64,000 nucleotides of DNA from Flavobacteriaceae bacterium (GCA_021648755.1 JAKISG010000004.1:1-64000); one strand, 5' to 3'; counted from the first letter of the stretch, positions 31,666 through 41,065 are shown. A program made the numbers and translations. Notes: generated by a model from the letters alone, not told the origin.

Positions 31666-32553
31666 ATGTTTTTAAAGAAAAATGATGTTATTGGCATTAT
31701 TGCTCCTGCAAGTTTTCTAAAAAAAGAGGCGGCACTTAAACTTGCGCTTGATTTACTTAAAGATTGGGGATTGCAATATAAATTAGCCAAAAATTTATTT
31801 AATAAACACAACCATTTTGCAGGTACAGATAAAGAGAGAATATCTGATTTTCAATTCTTTTTAGATCATAAAAATATTAAAGCAATTTGGTGTGTTTGTG
31901 GCGGTTATGGAAGTATTAGAATAATTGATAAGTTAAATTTCACCAAGTTTAGAAGTAATCCTAAATGGATTATTGGTTATAGTGATATAACTGTTTTTCA
32001 CCAAGCAATTCATAATTTAGGTTTTGAAAGTATACATAGTTTTATGCCAACTAGTATAAAGACTATTTTAGAGAACAAGATTGCTATTAAAAATTTTAAA
32101 AAAATATTATTTGGTAAAACAATTAAATATGAACTAAAACCAAATCAAAACAACAGATTAGGTAAAGTAAAAGGAAAAATTATTGGAGGAAATTTAGCTA
32201 TAATTTCAAGTTTATTAGGGACAAAATACACTCTAAAAGAAAGATATATTTTATTTATTGAAGAGGTTGGTGAATATAAGTACAGTATAGATAGAATGCT
32301 ACAAAGTTTAAAACTAAACGGTTATTTTATAAATTGTAAAGCATTGGTGTTAGGAAGTTTTTCAGAGATAAAAAAGAATAACCCTTTATTTGGTCAGACT
32401 ATTGAAGAAATTGTATTGAATGTTGTTGCTGCATATAATTTTCCCGTTTGTTTTGATTTTCCTGCGGGACATCTAACTAATAATAACCCAATAATTTTTG
32501 GAAGAGAAGTAACTTTAAATATAACCGATAAAAATGTAACCTTAGGCTTTTAG
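31666..32553 (+). CDS. ldcA: LD-carboxypeptidase (S66 family)
   Basis: Cytoplasmic serine peptidase that removes D-Ala from murein tetrapeptides in cell-wall recycling. 295 residues: I-A-P-A-S near 13, W-C-V-C-G-G-Y-G-S-I-R near 82, I-G-Y-S-D-I-T-V-F-H near 104-113 (nucleophile Ser), F-I-E-E-V-G-E near 203 (catalytic Glu) and F-P-A-G-H near 266-270 (catalytic His). All triad positions are present. YraN follows. Confidence 0.92.
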   Translation: MFLKKNDVIGIIAPASFLKKEAALKLALDLLKDWGLQYKLAKNLFNKHNHFAGTDKERISDFQFFLDHKNIKAIWCVCGGYGSIRIIDKLNFTKFRSNPKWIIGYSDITVFHQAIHNLGFESIHSFMPTSIKTILENKIAIKNFKKILFGKTIKYELKPNQNNRLGKVKGKIIGGNLAIISSLLGTKYTLKERYILFIEEVGEYKYSIDRMLQSLKLNGYFINCKALVLGSFSEIKKNNPLFGQTIEEIVLNVVAAYNFPVCFDFPAGHLTNNNPIIFGREVTLNITDKNVTLGF

Positions 32554-32574
32554 AAATTTTTATCTCTTTATAGA

Positions 32575-32603
32575 AGTATTATTAAGTATTATTAAGTATT
32601 TTT
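32575..32603. repeat. Short tandem repeat before the YraN gene
   Basis: Nearly three copies of the 10-base unit AAGTATTATT directly in front of the ATG at 32605. A slippage-prone stretch in the translation start region. Confidence 0.6.
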
Positions 32604-32604
32604 C

Positions 32605-32964
32605 ATGGCAAAACACTACGATTTAGGAATAACTGGCGAAAATTTAGCCATAGATTACCTTTTAAAAAAAGGATATAAGATTATTGAAAAAAATTATCGC
32701 TTTCAAAAAGCTGAAGTCGATATTATTATTCAAAAAGAGAATGTTTTAGTTTGTATTGAAGTAAAAACAAGATCTTCTGATTATTTTGGTGACCCTCAGG
32801 ACTTTATAGATGATAAAAAGATTAAGTTATTGGTAAAAGTAATGAATTATTATGTAGTTTCAAAAAATTTAGATGTGGAGGTTAGGTTTGATATTATTGC
32901 AATAATTAAAAATAATATTAAAACTGAAATTGAACATATAGAAGATGCTTTTTTATATTTTTAG
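32605..32964 (+). CDS. YraN family protein
   Basis: A 119-residue protein of UPF0102/YraN, with a Holliday-junction-resolvase-like nuclease fold. G-E-N-L-A-I-D-Y-L-L-K-K-G-Y at 10-23, A-E-V-D-I-I near 38 (metal Asp) and C-I-E-V-K-T-R near 52 (E-x-K) give the PD-(D/E)xK motif complete. Role not established. Three repeats of a 10-base unit lie right before the start. Confidence 0.9.
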   Translation: MAKHYDLGITGENLAIDYLLKKGYKIIEKNYRFQKAEVDIIIQKENVLVCIEVKTRSSDYFGDPQDFIDDKKIKLLVKVMNYYVVSKNLDVEVRFDIIAIIKNNIKTEIEHIEDAFLYF

Positions 32965-32978
32965 AAATCACTTTTAAA

Positions 32979-33464
32979 CTAAAATCCTGCCCATGCCTGT
33001 TTAATAAATAAAACCATAAAGGTTAAACTAACTGCAAATTTTAAGCCTGTAGATAGTAAAAAGCCAATAAATGAACCATAAGCGGCTCGCAATGCTTTGT
33101 TTGAATTTTTACTATCTTTAATTAATTCACCTACGAGTGCACCAAAAAAAGGACCAAGAATTATTCCTAAAGGACCTAAACCCAACCCTAAGATTAACCC
33201 AATCATAGAACCATAAACACCATATTTTGTGCCTCCATATTTTTTTGTTCCTAAAACAGGAATAATATAGTCTAATACAAAAACAATGATTGCAACAGCA
33301 AGTGTAACGCCAAGAAAAGTCCAATCTTTTTGAATTACACTTGTTAAATGTAATAGTAAAAGTCCGACCCAACCCATAATAGGTCCTGGTAAAACTGGTA
33401 AAAATGAACCGAAAATTCCTAATATAATAAAGAAGAAACCAATAATAAGTAAAAATAAATCCAT
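32979..33464 (-). CDS. DUF456 domain-containing membrane protein
   Basis: A 161-residue, Gly-rich membrane protein with four or five helices. P-V-L-P-G-P-I-M-G-W near 22-31 and the Gly-rich piece K-Y-G-G-T-K-Y-G-V-Y-G-S-M-I-G near 75-89 are characteristic of DUF456. No known role. Convergent with YraN, 14 bases between stops. Confidence 0.88.
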   Translation of the reverse strand: MDLFLLIIGFFFIILGIFGSFLPVLPGPIMGWVGLLLLHLTSVIQKDWTFLGVTLAVAIIVFVLDYIIPVLGTKKYGGTKYGVYGSMIGLILGLGLGPLGIILGPFFGALVGELIKDSKNSNKALRAAYGSFIGFLLSTGLKFAVSLTFMVLFIKQAWAGF

Positions 33465-33531
33465 AGTTTTTTTAGCTGGTTTTAAATAATTATTGTTCCA
33501 AAGTTGGTTTAAAATATTTTATTTAAAATTC

Positions 33532-34443
33532 TTATATCATTTTTAAATAATTCAATTCTTGTTTAGTAAGTGGTCTGTGAAAGCCTCTTGGTAAATTTTT
33601 CTTTGTTAAACCAGCAAAAATTACACGGTCTAATTTTACTACTTTATAGCCAAAATGGGCAAATATTTTACGAACAATTCGGTTTCTACCAGAGTGAATT
33701 TCTATACCAATTTCCGTTTTTGGTTTACCATCTACATAAGAGATTTTATCTACAAAAACCATTTTACCTTCTAAAATAAAATTAACGGCTATGCTTTGTA
33801 AGTCTTTCATTTGTAGTTTTTTATCTAGTGTTGCATGGTATAACTTACGTACATTGTGTTTTGGGTGTGTCAATTTTTTTGTCAATTCACCATCGTTTGT
33901 AAATAGTAATAAGCCCGTGGTTGCTCTATCTAATCTTCCGACAGGGTAAATACGTTCTTTAGTTGCACTAGCAACCAAGTCCATTACCGTTTTTCTACCA
34001 CGTTCATCATCCATAGTGGTTATGTAATTTTTAGGTTTGTTTAATAAAACATACTGTTTTGTTTCAGGTGTTAGTGATTGACCATCAAAACGAACAATAT
34101 CATTAGGCATTACTTGGTAACCCATTTCTGTAATTATTTTACCATTTACAGTAGCATTGCCTGCTGCAATATAGACGTCTGCTTCTCTACGTGAACAAAT
34201 GCCTGCATTTGCAATGTATTTATTTAATCGAATCCCTTTTTTAATGATAACTTTATTAGTATCACTAGAAGGTTTCTTTTTAAAATTTTTAATGGTATTC
34301 GGGTTTATACGATAATTTTTATCTTTTTTATTTCCGAATTTAACATCCTTTTTAGAAGTTTTTGTTTGTTTTTTTGAGTTTGTTTTTTTGAATTTACTAT
34401 TTTCAGTCTGTCGTCCTCGCGACGATTTTTGTTGTTTTGACAT
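33532..34443 (-). CDS. 23S rRNA pseudouridine synthase (RluB/RsuA type)
   Basis: A 303-residue RNA-modifying enzyme. Residues 1-85 are a Lys/Ser/Asn-rich basic tail, common in Bacteroidota members; an S4 RNA-binding domain follows (about 88-135, I-R-L-N-K-Y-I-A-N-A-G-I-C-S-R-R-E-A-D), then the synthase domain with G-R-L-D-R-A-T-T-G-L-L near 175 holding the catalytic Asp. The substrate (RluB, RluE, RluF or RsuA position) cannot be decided from sequence. Own TACCTTTG box at 34460-34467. Confidence 0.9.
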   Translation of the reverse strand: MSKQQKSSRGRQTENSKFKKTNSKKQTKTSKKDVKFGNKKDKNYRINPNTIKNFKKKPSSDTNKVIIKKGIRLNKYIANAGICSRREADVYIAAGNATVNGKIITEMGYQVMPNDIVRFDGQSLTPETKQYVLLNKPKNYITTMDDERGRKTVMDLVASATKERIYPVGRLDRATTGLLLFTNDGELTKKLTHPKHNVRKLYHATLDKKLQMKDLQSIAVNFILEGKMVFVDKISYVDGKPKTEIGIEIHSGRNRIVRKIFAHFGYKVVKLDRVIFAGLTKKNLPRGFHRPLTKQELNYLKMI

Positions 34444-34459
34444 TGTTTTACATTTTTTG

Positions 34460-34467
34460 CAAAGGTA
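34460..34467 (-). promoter_or_regulatory. -7 box TACCTTTG for the pseudouridine synthase
   Basis: Exact TAnnTTTG on the minus strand 16 bases before the ATG. Confidence 0.5.
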
Positions 34468-34609
34468 TGATTTTCAATTTAAAAGTATAAAATTTTTATT
34501 AAAAAATCCTAAAATAAAAATCATTTCAAAACGATTAAAAAAATAGAAAAACTAATTATCTGCCTAAAAACGACATTTATTGCTAGAAATATATCTTCAA
34601 TGTAAAGTT

Positions 34610-34678
34610 TAAATATGATTCAAAAATTATGAGTTTGTCTGAACTTTTAAGTCGGAGAAACTAAATAAATCATATTTA
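34610..34678. repeat. Rho-leader hairpin element 1
   Basis: TAAATATGATT at 34610-34620 is the exact reverse complement of 34668-34678. The 47-base interior contains TCTGAACTTTTAAGTCGGAG and AAACTAAAT, matched by a similar core in element 2. Confidence 0.6.
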
Positions 34679-34715
34679 GAAAACGTAATTACTAAAGAAA
34701 AAATAATGATAATTT

Positions 34716-34791
34716 TGAGTTTTTCATTTAAAATATCACTCTGAACTTATAAGGCTAAACTAACTAAATTAACAGAAAAATAAAAAACTCA
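34716..34791. repeat. Rho-leader hairpin element 2
   Basis: TGAGTTTTT at 34716-34724 pairs with AAAAACTCA at 34783-34791. The interior contains TCTGAACTTATAAGGC and AACTAACTAAAT, aligned with the core of element 1 at an offset of 102 bases. Confidence 0.5.
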
Positions 34792-35005
34792 GATTTACGA
34801 ATTACCATTTCGATAGAATAACTTTAGCTGTAAATCACTCACCGAAATTAGCATAGGTTATCTTTTTTAAGATAAAATAATTTATTTAAAATAAAAGTTG
34901 TAATATTGCATTCTCAAATAGGATTTCCTTGTAATAATCTTCATTACAATTCCTGAAATTTAACAGTTATATCATTTTTAAAATAATAACACATATACAT
35001 AATTA

Positions 35006-36640
35006 ATGTTTGAAATTGAAAAATTAAAACAACTAAAATTAGTTGATTTACAAGAGATTGCCAAGACTATTGGTTTAAAAAAAACAAGTCAGTTAAAAAA
35101 AATAGACTTAATCTATCTAATTCTAGATGAACAAGCTAAAAATGACGTTCCAAAAATAGAAGTTGTTCCAAAAAAAGAGACTTTAAAAAAAGAGACTCCA
35201 AAAAAAGAAACTGTTGTAAAAACAGAAACAGAAACAAAAACACCAAAAAAGGTAAAAGAGATTAAAAAAACTGAAAAAAATGTTGAAAAAGAATTAATTC
35301 ACGAAGATTTAAATGAGGAACAGCGAAAAAGAAATGAAAGAGCGAACGCATTAAACCCTAATTATAAAAAGAAAGGGAAAAATAAAGTAAGTAGTACTAG
35401 TAATAACGCTAGTACTACTAACAGTAACAGTACTGATGGTAGTAATAACACTAAACCTAAACCTAAGGTAGATAAAGGGAATCAAGTGAGACATCAAGAT
35501 CGTTATCGTGATCCTGAGTTTGAATTTGATGGTATTATTGAATCAGAAGGGGTTTTAGATATTATGAATGACGGTTATGGTTTTTTAAGATCCTCAGATT
35601 ATAATTATTTATCATCACCAGATGATATTTATGTTTCACAATCGCAAATAAAATTATTTGGTTTAAAAACAGGAGATACCGTTAAAGGCGTAGTAAGACC
35701 TCCAAAAGAAGGGGAACGTTATTTTCCGTTATTAAAAGTTTTATTAATTAACGGTTTAAGTCCAAGTATTGTTAGAGATCGTATTTCGTTTGAACATTTA
35801 ACACCATTATTTCCAAAAGAAAAATTTAATTTAGCAGGTAAGAATAGTTCGCTTTCTACAAGAATTATGGATATGTTTGCTCCAATTGGTAAAGGGCAGC
35901 GTGGTATGATAGTTTCGCAACCAAAAACGGGTAAAACTATGTTATTAAAAGACATTGCAAATGCAATTGCTGCTAATCACCCAGAAGCATATCAAATTAT
36001 TTTATTAATTGATGAAAGGCCAGAAGAAGTTACCGATATGCGAAGAAGTACTAAAGGCGAAGTTGTTGCTTCTACTTTTGATGAACCTGCAGAAAAACAT
36101 GTAAAAGTTGCTAATATTGTTTTAGAAAAAGCAAAGCGATTGGTAGAATGTGGACACGATGTGGTGATTTTATTAGATTCAATTACACGTTTGGCAAGAG
36201 CCTACAATACGGTTGCTCCAGCCTCAGGAAAAATACTTTCTGGAGGTATAGATGCAAATGCACTACATAAACCAAAACGTTTCTTTGGTGCTGCTCGTAA
36301 AATTGAAAATGGCGGTTCTTTAACTATTATCGCTACAGCACTTACAGATACTGGTTCTAAAATGGATGAAGTTATCTTTGAAGAATTTAAAGGTACTGGT
36401 AATATGGAACTGCAGTTAGATAGAAATATTTCGAACCGTAGAATTTTTCCAGCAATTGATTTAATTAAATCAAGTACACGTAGAGATGATTTATTATTAG
36501 AGAAAAAAGACATACAACGTTTATGGCTGTTACGTAAATTCTTAGCAGATATGAACCCTATTGAAGCGATGGAGTTTATTCAAGATAAAATTAAATATAC
36601 CAATAGTAATGAAGAGTTTTTGATGTCTATGAATGGATAA
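35006..36640 (+). CDS. rho: Transcription termination factor Rho
   Basis: Hexameric RNA helicase that ends transcription. 544 residues, longer than the E. coli form (419) through an insertion at about 45-165, Lys/Glu-rich with K-K-E-T repeats and then Ser/Asn/Thr-rich. The N-terminal Rho helix bundle (1-45), the cold-shock-type RNA-binding domain with G-Y-G-F-L-R at 191-196, Walker A Q-P-K-T-G-K-T at 305-311 and Walker B I-I-L-L-I-D-E-R near 331-338 are intact. Such disordered insertions occur in Bacteroidota Rho. Followed by a clear terminator. Confidence 0.96.
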   Translation: MFEIEKLKQLKLVDLQEIAKTIGLKKTSQLKKIDLIYLILDEQAKNDVPKIEVVPKKETLKKETPKKETVVKTETETKTPKKVKEIKKTEKNVEKELIHEDLNEEQRKRNERANALNPNYKKKGKNKVSSTSNNASTTNSNSTDGSNNTKPKPKVDKGNQVRHQDRYRDPEFEFDGIIESEGVLDIMNDGYGFLRSSDYNYLSSPDDIYVSQSQIKLFGLKTGDTVKGVVRPPKEGERYFPLLKVLLINGLSPSIVRDRISFEHLTPLFPKEKFNLAGKNSSLSTRIMDMFAPIGKGQRGMIVSQPKTGKTMLLKDIANAIAANHPEAYQIILLIDERPEEVTDMRRSTKGEVVASTFDEPAEKHVKVANIVLEKAKRLVECGHDVVILLDSITRLARAYNTVAPASGKILSGGIDANALHKPKRFFGAARKIENGGSLTIIATALTDTGSKMDEVIFEEFKGTGNMELQLDRNISNRRIFPAIDLIKSSTRRDDLLLEKKDIQRLWLLRKFLADMNPIEAMEFIQDKIKYTNSNEEFLMSMNG

Positions 36641-36670
36641 TTTATCCTAACTTATTGAATAGTAAACACT

Positions 36671-36700
36671 AAAATCATCTTAAATTAAGATGATTTTTTT
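36671..36700 (+). terminator. Intrinsic terminator after rho
   Basis: Stem AAAATCATCTT with its perfect complement and a 5-base loop, then a run of Ts. Confidence 0.8.
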
Positions 36701-36733
36701 ATATATTAATGGCGTTAGTTTTATTTTATTATG

Positions 36734-36741
36734 TATCTTTG
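36734..36741 (+). promoter_or_regulatory. -7 box TATCTTTG for the initiator tRNA
   Basis: Exact TAnnTTTG ending 10 bases before the mature tRNA 5' end. Confidence 0.55.
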
Positions 36742-36751
36742 CCGTCTAAAT

Positions 36752-36824
<73 letters not shown>

Positions 36825-36830
36825 CTGAGT

Positions 36831-36861
36831 AAGACACTTTGAAAATAGAGTGTCTTTTTTT
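36831..36861 (+). terminator. Intrinsic terminator after the tRNA
   Basis: AAGACACT with AGTGTCTT, 10-base loop, then seven Ts; six bases after the tRNA. Confidence 0.85.
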
Positions 36862-36990
36862 ATGGTAGGGCTAGCATATTTGATTCTGTATAAATCTCTA
36901 TAGGTTTATTAAATTTATACTATAGAAGTATTTATTTTAATTATGAGGTAATAGAATCAATATTGACTTTCATTTTTTATAAGTAAAAAT

Positions 36991-37185
36991 TTAACCATCT
37001 ATATTTCGTTTTTTTGCTCTATAATACAAATAATAAGCCAAAGCAAATAATAAAAACACAGGCAAATAAGTTCCTATTACTATGCCAATTTGATATGCAT
37101 TATTTGGAGCTTCTTCTAATTTTTTATGGATATCTACTTGTAGAGGTAAAATAAATAACTTTGAAATTAATAGTTGAATATTCAT
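36991..37185 (-). CDS. Small single-pass membrane protein
   Basis: 64 residues: an amphipathic beginning, then one membrane helix (about 32-54, I-G-I-V-I-G-T-Y-L-P-V-F-L-L-F-A-L) and a basic tail R-A-K-K-R, giving a cytoplasmic C-terminus. It directly abuts the enoyl-CoA hydratase-family gene, so both are likely in one transcript. No family recognised; translation is supported by this tight junction and the clean topology. Confidence 0.6.
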   Translation of the reverse strand: MNIQLLISKLFILPLQVDIHKKLEEAPNNAYQIGIVIGTYLPVFLLFALAYYLYYRAKKRNIDG

Positions 37186-37940
37186 TATTTTTTAAATTTT
37201 TGTAAAGCTTTTTTAGTAAAATTAGATAATACTAATTGCCCACTAATTGTGGCTCTTTCTTGTAATAAAGTTGACCAATGTGCTGTGTTTTTCCAAAACA
37301 TTTTTTTTGTTTCTAATAATGCTTCTGGGTTATAATTGGCTAGTTTAGTTGCGAGGCTATATACATACTCATCCATTGTTTTTATATCCTCAAAGACTTT
37401 GTTGTACAATCCTTTTTTTTGTGCCCAATATGCAGTCTGCCAATGTGTTGCATCTAAGGTTAATTCTGCTAAAGCAGAAAGTCCCATTTTACGTTCAACG
37501 GCTGGTGCTATTACAAACGGACCAATACCAATACTTAATTCGGACAATTTAATAGCTGCCTTTTCGGTTGCAAAAACATAATCACAAGCTGAAATAATAC
37601 CAACTCCACCACCAACTACTTTACCTTGAACTCTACCAATAATTAATTTTTTACAAGTACGCATTGTGTTTATTAGATTTGCAAAACCCATAAAAAAATG
37701 ATTGCCTTCATTTAAATTTTGAATAACTATTAACTCATTAAAAGATGCGCCAGCACAAAAAACACGATCACCATCACTTTGTAAAATAATAATATTTACC
37801 TTATCATCGTTACTTAGTCTATCTATGTTTTTAATTAGTTGTTCTAATAATTTACTTGAAAAAGAATTACTTGCAGGATGCGAAAAAATAATTGTTGCTA
37901 CTTTATTTCTTATACTTGTTAAAATATTTCCATTATTCAT
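37185..37940 (-). CDS. Enoyl-CoA hydratase/isomerase family protein
   Basis: A 251-residue crotonase-fold enzyme acting on acyl-CoA thioesters. F-C-A-G-A-S-F-N-E-L at 61-70 and G-G-G-V-G-I-I-S-A-C-D near 110-120 form the CoA/oxyanion-hole regions; A-A-I-K-L-S-E-L-S-I-G near 128-138 is the second signature. Glu134 and a Glu near 162 lie about where crotonase has its two catalytic Glu residues, so hydratase activity is possible, but the substrate is not clear. Next to fabD, though on a separate unit. Confidence 0.85.
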   Translation of the reverse strand: MNNGNILTSIRNKVATIIFSHPASNSFSSKLLEQLIKNIDRLSNDDKVNIIILQSDGDRVFCAGASFNELIVIQNLNEGNHFFMGFANLINTMRTCKKLIIGRVQGKVVGGGVGIISACDYVFATEKAAIKLSELSIGIGPFVIAPAVERKMGLSALAELTLDATHWQTAYWAQKKGLYNKVFEDIKTMDEYVYSLATKLANYNPEALLETKKMFWKNTAHWSTLLQERATISGQLVLSNFTKKALQKFKK

Positions 37941-38025
37941 AGCTATTATTTTTGAAAAATTATTTTTTAATAAAATATAAAAATTTGAAAAAATTATTAC
38001 TCAATAGGTCTAATATAAAATATAT

Positions 38026-38907
38026 TTAAAAAATCACTCCATTAGCAGTTACACTTCTATCTATTTTACGTAATAACCCTTGTAATACTTTTCCTGGTCC
38101 AACTTCGGTAAATTGGGTTGCACCATCTTTTATCATTGCTTGTATTGTTTGTGTCCATTTTACGGGTGCAGTTAATTGCGCTATTAGATTTTTTTTAATT
38201 TCTTCCGCTGTATTTACGGCACTTGCTGTTACATTTTGGTAGATTGGGCAAGTAGGTTTTTTAAAAGTTGTATTTTCTATGGCGTTTGCTAATTCTTCTC
38301 GGGCAGGTTCCATTAAAGGGGAGTGAAATGCTCCTCCAACTGGTAAAATTAATGTTTTTCTTGCTCCTTTTTCGGTTAATACTTTGCATGCTTTGTTAAT
38401 TGCTTCAATAGATCCTGATATTACCAATTGTCCAGGGCAGTTGTAATTTGCAGCAACTACTACTCCATTAATTTCAGCACAAATATTTTCTACAATTTTA
38501 TCTTCTAACCCTAAAACAGCTGCCATAGTAGATTTTTGTAATTCACATGCTTTTTGCATTGCTAGGGCTCGTTGTGATACTAATTTTAATCCGTCTTCAA
38601 AAGATAAGACTTCATTTGCTACTAAGGCAGAAAATTCGCCTAAAGAATGTCCTGCTACCATTTTTGGTTTAAAATCATCGCCTAAAATTTTTGCTATGAT
38701 AACGGAATGTAAAAATATTGCTGGTTGTGTTACTTTGGTTTCTTTTAGTTGTTCTGCTGTTCCTTCGAACATAATATCTGTTATCGAAAACTCTAAAATT
38801 TCATTTGCCTTTTCAAAAAGACCTTGTGCTAGATGATGTTTTTCGTATAAATCTAAACCCATACCTGTAAATTGTGCTCCTTGCCCTGGAAATATATATG
38901 CTTTCAT
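38026..38907 (-). CDS. fabD: Malonyl-CoA:ACP transacylase FabD
   Basis: Loads malonyl groups onto acyl carrier protein for fatty acid synthesis. 293 residues: F-P-G-Q-G-A-Q at 7-13, nucleophile Ser88 in G-H-S-L-G, Arg113-type S-Q-R-A-L-A-M-Q, and His195 in G-A-F-H-S-P-L-M. Complete and of normal length. The prc gene follows 29 bases downstream of its upstream neighbour on the same strand, so prc-fabD may be co-transcribed. Confidence 0.95.
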   Translation of the reverse strand: MKAYIFPGQGAQFTGMGLDLYEKHHLAQGLFEKANEILEFSITDIMFEGTAEQLKETKVTQPAIFLHSVIIAKILGDDFKPKMVAGHSLGEFSALVANEVLSFEDGLKLVSQRALAMQKACELQKSTMAAVLGLEDKIVENICAEINGVVVAANYNCPGQLVISGSIEAINKACKVLTEKGARKTLILPVGGAFHSPLMEPAREELANAIENTTFKKPTCPIYQNVTASAVNTAEEIKKNLIAQLTAPVKWTQTIQAMIKDGATQFTEVGPGKVLQGLLRKIDRSVTANGVIF

Positions 38908-38935
38908 TTGCTTATTTTTTAAATTTTATAAGATG

Positions 38936-41065
38936 TTAGCCTTTAACAATAATACTATTCTTAACCTTCAATTCTGATAAAACTCGCAAGGCTTCTTCTA
39001 TATAAATGTCTTTACTCAAATTTTTATGCCAAGTATTCCTTTTTTCTGCTAAGACAGAATCTTTATTCATTAATGATAATTCATATAATGGTGATTTAAA
39101 TTTTAAGTCATTTTTATAATCTTTTAATTTTTTAAATTTTTCGGCTTCTTTATTGTGATTATCTATATCGGTTTTAAATTTTTTATAATTTAGATATGCT
39201 ACTTTATCTTCGCTTGTTTTTTTTAGCCATTTTGCATTTTCGTTTATTAGATTAAAATGAAGGTTATCTATTATACGGGTTTTACTATTTTGTACTACAT
39301 CGTCAAAATTTTCGTAAAAATCTAATGCTTTATATTTTGCAGGTTTTATCTTATCCCACTTTAATGGGTTTTTCTCATCACGTTCTCCAATGACCATATA
39401 AGTAAATCTGTTTGGAATTGCAATATCTGAAACAACACCTTTTAATTGTGTTGAGCCTCCGTCTATTCTATAAAATTTTTGAATAGTCATTTTTAAGGCT
39501 CCTAAATCTTTTTTGTATCTAAAAAAGTTATTTAGTCCTAAAACATTTTGTACAGTTCCTTTACCAAAAGTTTGATTAGAGCCAATTATTATAGCACGTT
39601 TATAGTCTTGCATTGCGGCAGCAAAAATTTCTGACGCTGATGCTGACAGTTCGTTTACTAAAACTACTAACGAACCTCCCCATTGAATTTTTTCATTTCG
39701 ATCTCTATCTATTCTAGGTTTTGCATCTTTATACTTTACCTGTACGATAGGACCTTTATCTATGAATAACCCTGCAATTTCAATGGCTGTTTTTAAAGAA
39801 CCTCCTCCGTTATTTCGCAAATCGATTAATATGCCTTCTATATTTTCTTTTTTTAATTCTTCAATCTCTTTTTCTATATCTGTAGCAGAGTTTCTAAAAC
39901 TTTTTTCACTAAAATCAATATAGAATTGAGGTAAATTTATGACTCCAAAAGTTTTATTATTAAATTCTACAATACTACTTTTTGCAAAAGTTTCTTCTAG
40001 TTCTACTACATCACGTATAATAGAGATTACTTGAGTTGTACCGTCAATTTTTTTAAGTGTCAATCTTACTTCAGTACCTTTTTTACCTTTTATATATTCA
40101 ATTGCATCGTCTAAACGCATACCAACTATATCTATGGGTTCTGCATCTGCTTGAGCTACTTTTAATATTAAATCTCCAACTTCTAACTCGCCTTTTCGCC
40201 ATGCAGGTCCTCCTGAAATTAATTCAGCCACTTTAGTATAGTCCCCTTTTTTCTGTAATCTTGCGCCAATACCTTCTAATTTACCAGACATACTTATGTC
40301 AAATTTTTTCTTTGTTTTAGGCGAAAAATAAGTGGTATGTGGGTCAAAAGTTGCTGTAATACTATTTATATATAAAGAAAACCAATCTTCTTGGGTAAGG
40401 TCTTCCATTCGTTTATAATAATCAGACATATTTTCCGCTGTTTTTTCTCTTGCTTCTTTTTCTAAAACATACATGGTTTTAACTACATAATCAACACTGT
40501 CTTTTTTTGTTTTATTTTCATCCTCTATTTTGTCATATAGTCTCCCTAGAACATTTAATTTTAATTGTTTTCTCCATTTTTCTATTCTTGCTTTATTATT
40601 TTTTGGGTATGCTACTTTTTCATAGTCTAAATTATACGTTTCATTTTTTTCGTAATCAAAAGGTGCTGTTAGTGTTTTTGCATAAAAATTTTCAGTTTCA
40701 TTAAGTCGTTCTAAAAAGCGATTGGTGACTATATGAAAAAAGGTTAAATCTTCGGTTTTTATTTGATCATCTATTTCTTTTTTATAATTAGCAAAAAGTT
40801 TGATATCTTTACTGGTAAAGAATTTTTTTGTTGGATCTAAAGCTTCTATATAATTTTCAAAAACTTTTTCAGAAAAATCATCATCCATTTTTTTTGGATT
40901 ATAATGTGCATTTGTCAATGCATCTCTAATAAGAGCAACTAGTATTTTGTCCTTTTCAAGATTATTTTGAGAAAATACCTTGCTACCAAATAATAACCCA
41001 ATTAGTAAAACAATTGGTATGATAATTTTATAATTGCGCTTCATAAATCTAAATATTTTTTGCAT
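38936..41065 (-). CDS. prc: Carboxy-terminal processing protease Prc (S41, tail-specific)
   Basis: Periplasmic protease that recognises C-terminal tails. 709 residues: one membrane/signal segment (15-31), a helical N-terminal domain, a PDZ domain (about 257-340, G-K-L-E-G-I-G-A-R-L), and the S41 catalytic domain with L-R-N-N-G-G-G-S near 416-423, S-A-S-A-S-E at 474-479 (nucleophile Ser) and F-G-K-G-T-V-Q at 500-506 (catalytic Lys502), plus the Prc-specific C-terminal domain. All catalytic residues are present. Confidence 0.94.
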   Translation of the reverse strand: MQKIFRFMKRNYKIIIPIVLLIGLLFGSKVFSQNNLEKDKILVALIRDALTNAHYNPKKMDDDFSEKVFENYIEALDPTKKFFTSKDIKLFANYKKEIDDQIKTEDLTFFHIVTNRFLERLNETENFYAKTLTAPFDYEKNETYNLDYEKVAYPKNNKARIEKWRKQLKLNVLGRLYDKIEDENKTKKDSVDYVVKTMYVLEKEAREKTAENMSDYYKRMEDLTQEDWFSLYINSITATFDPHTTYFSPKTKKKFDISMSGKLEGIGARLQKKGDYTKVAELISGGPAWRKGELEVGDLILKVAQADAEPIDIVGMRLDDAIEYIKGKKGTEVRLTLKKIDGTTQVISIIRDVVELEETFAKSSIVEFNNKTFGVINLPQFYIDFSEKSFRNSATDIEKEIEELKKENIEGILIDLRNNGGGSLKTAIEIAGLFIDKGPIVQVKYKDAKPRIDRDRNEKIQWGGSLVVLVNELSASASEIFAAAMQDYKRAIIIGSNQTFGKGTVQNVLGLNNFFRYKKDLGALKMTIQKFYRIDGGSTQLKGVVSDIAIPNRFTYMVIGERDEKNPLKWDKIKPAKYKALDFYENFDDVVQNSKTRIIDNLHFNLINENAKWLKKTSEDKVAYLNYKKFKTDIDNHNKEAEKFKKLKDYKNDLKFKSPLYELSLMNKDSVLAEKRNTWHKNLSKDIYIEEALRVLSELKVKNSIIVKG

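Larger units (their letters stand above)
34444..35005 (+). other. Long non-coding leader region upstream of rho
   Basis: 562 bases without a plausible gene. It holds the divergent promoter of the pseudouridine synthase, then two similar hairpin elements (34610-34678 and 34716-34791), then a 7-base inverted repeat TTGTAAT/ATTACAA around 34930-34950. A long untranslated leader is usual for rho, whose synthesis is autoregulated in other bacteria; that this leader does so is inferred. Confidence 0.5.

Noticed and set aside
32575..32603. Phase-variable switch for YraN
   Set aside because: The 10-base repeat is before the ATG and too short (fewer than three units) to support a phase-variation claim; listed only as a repeat.
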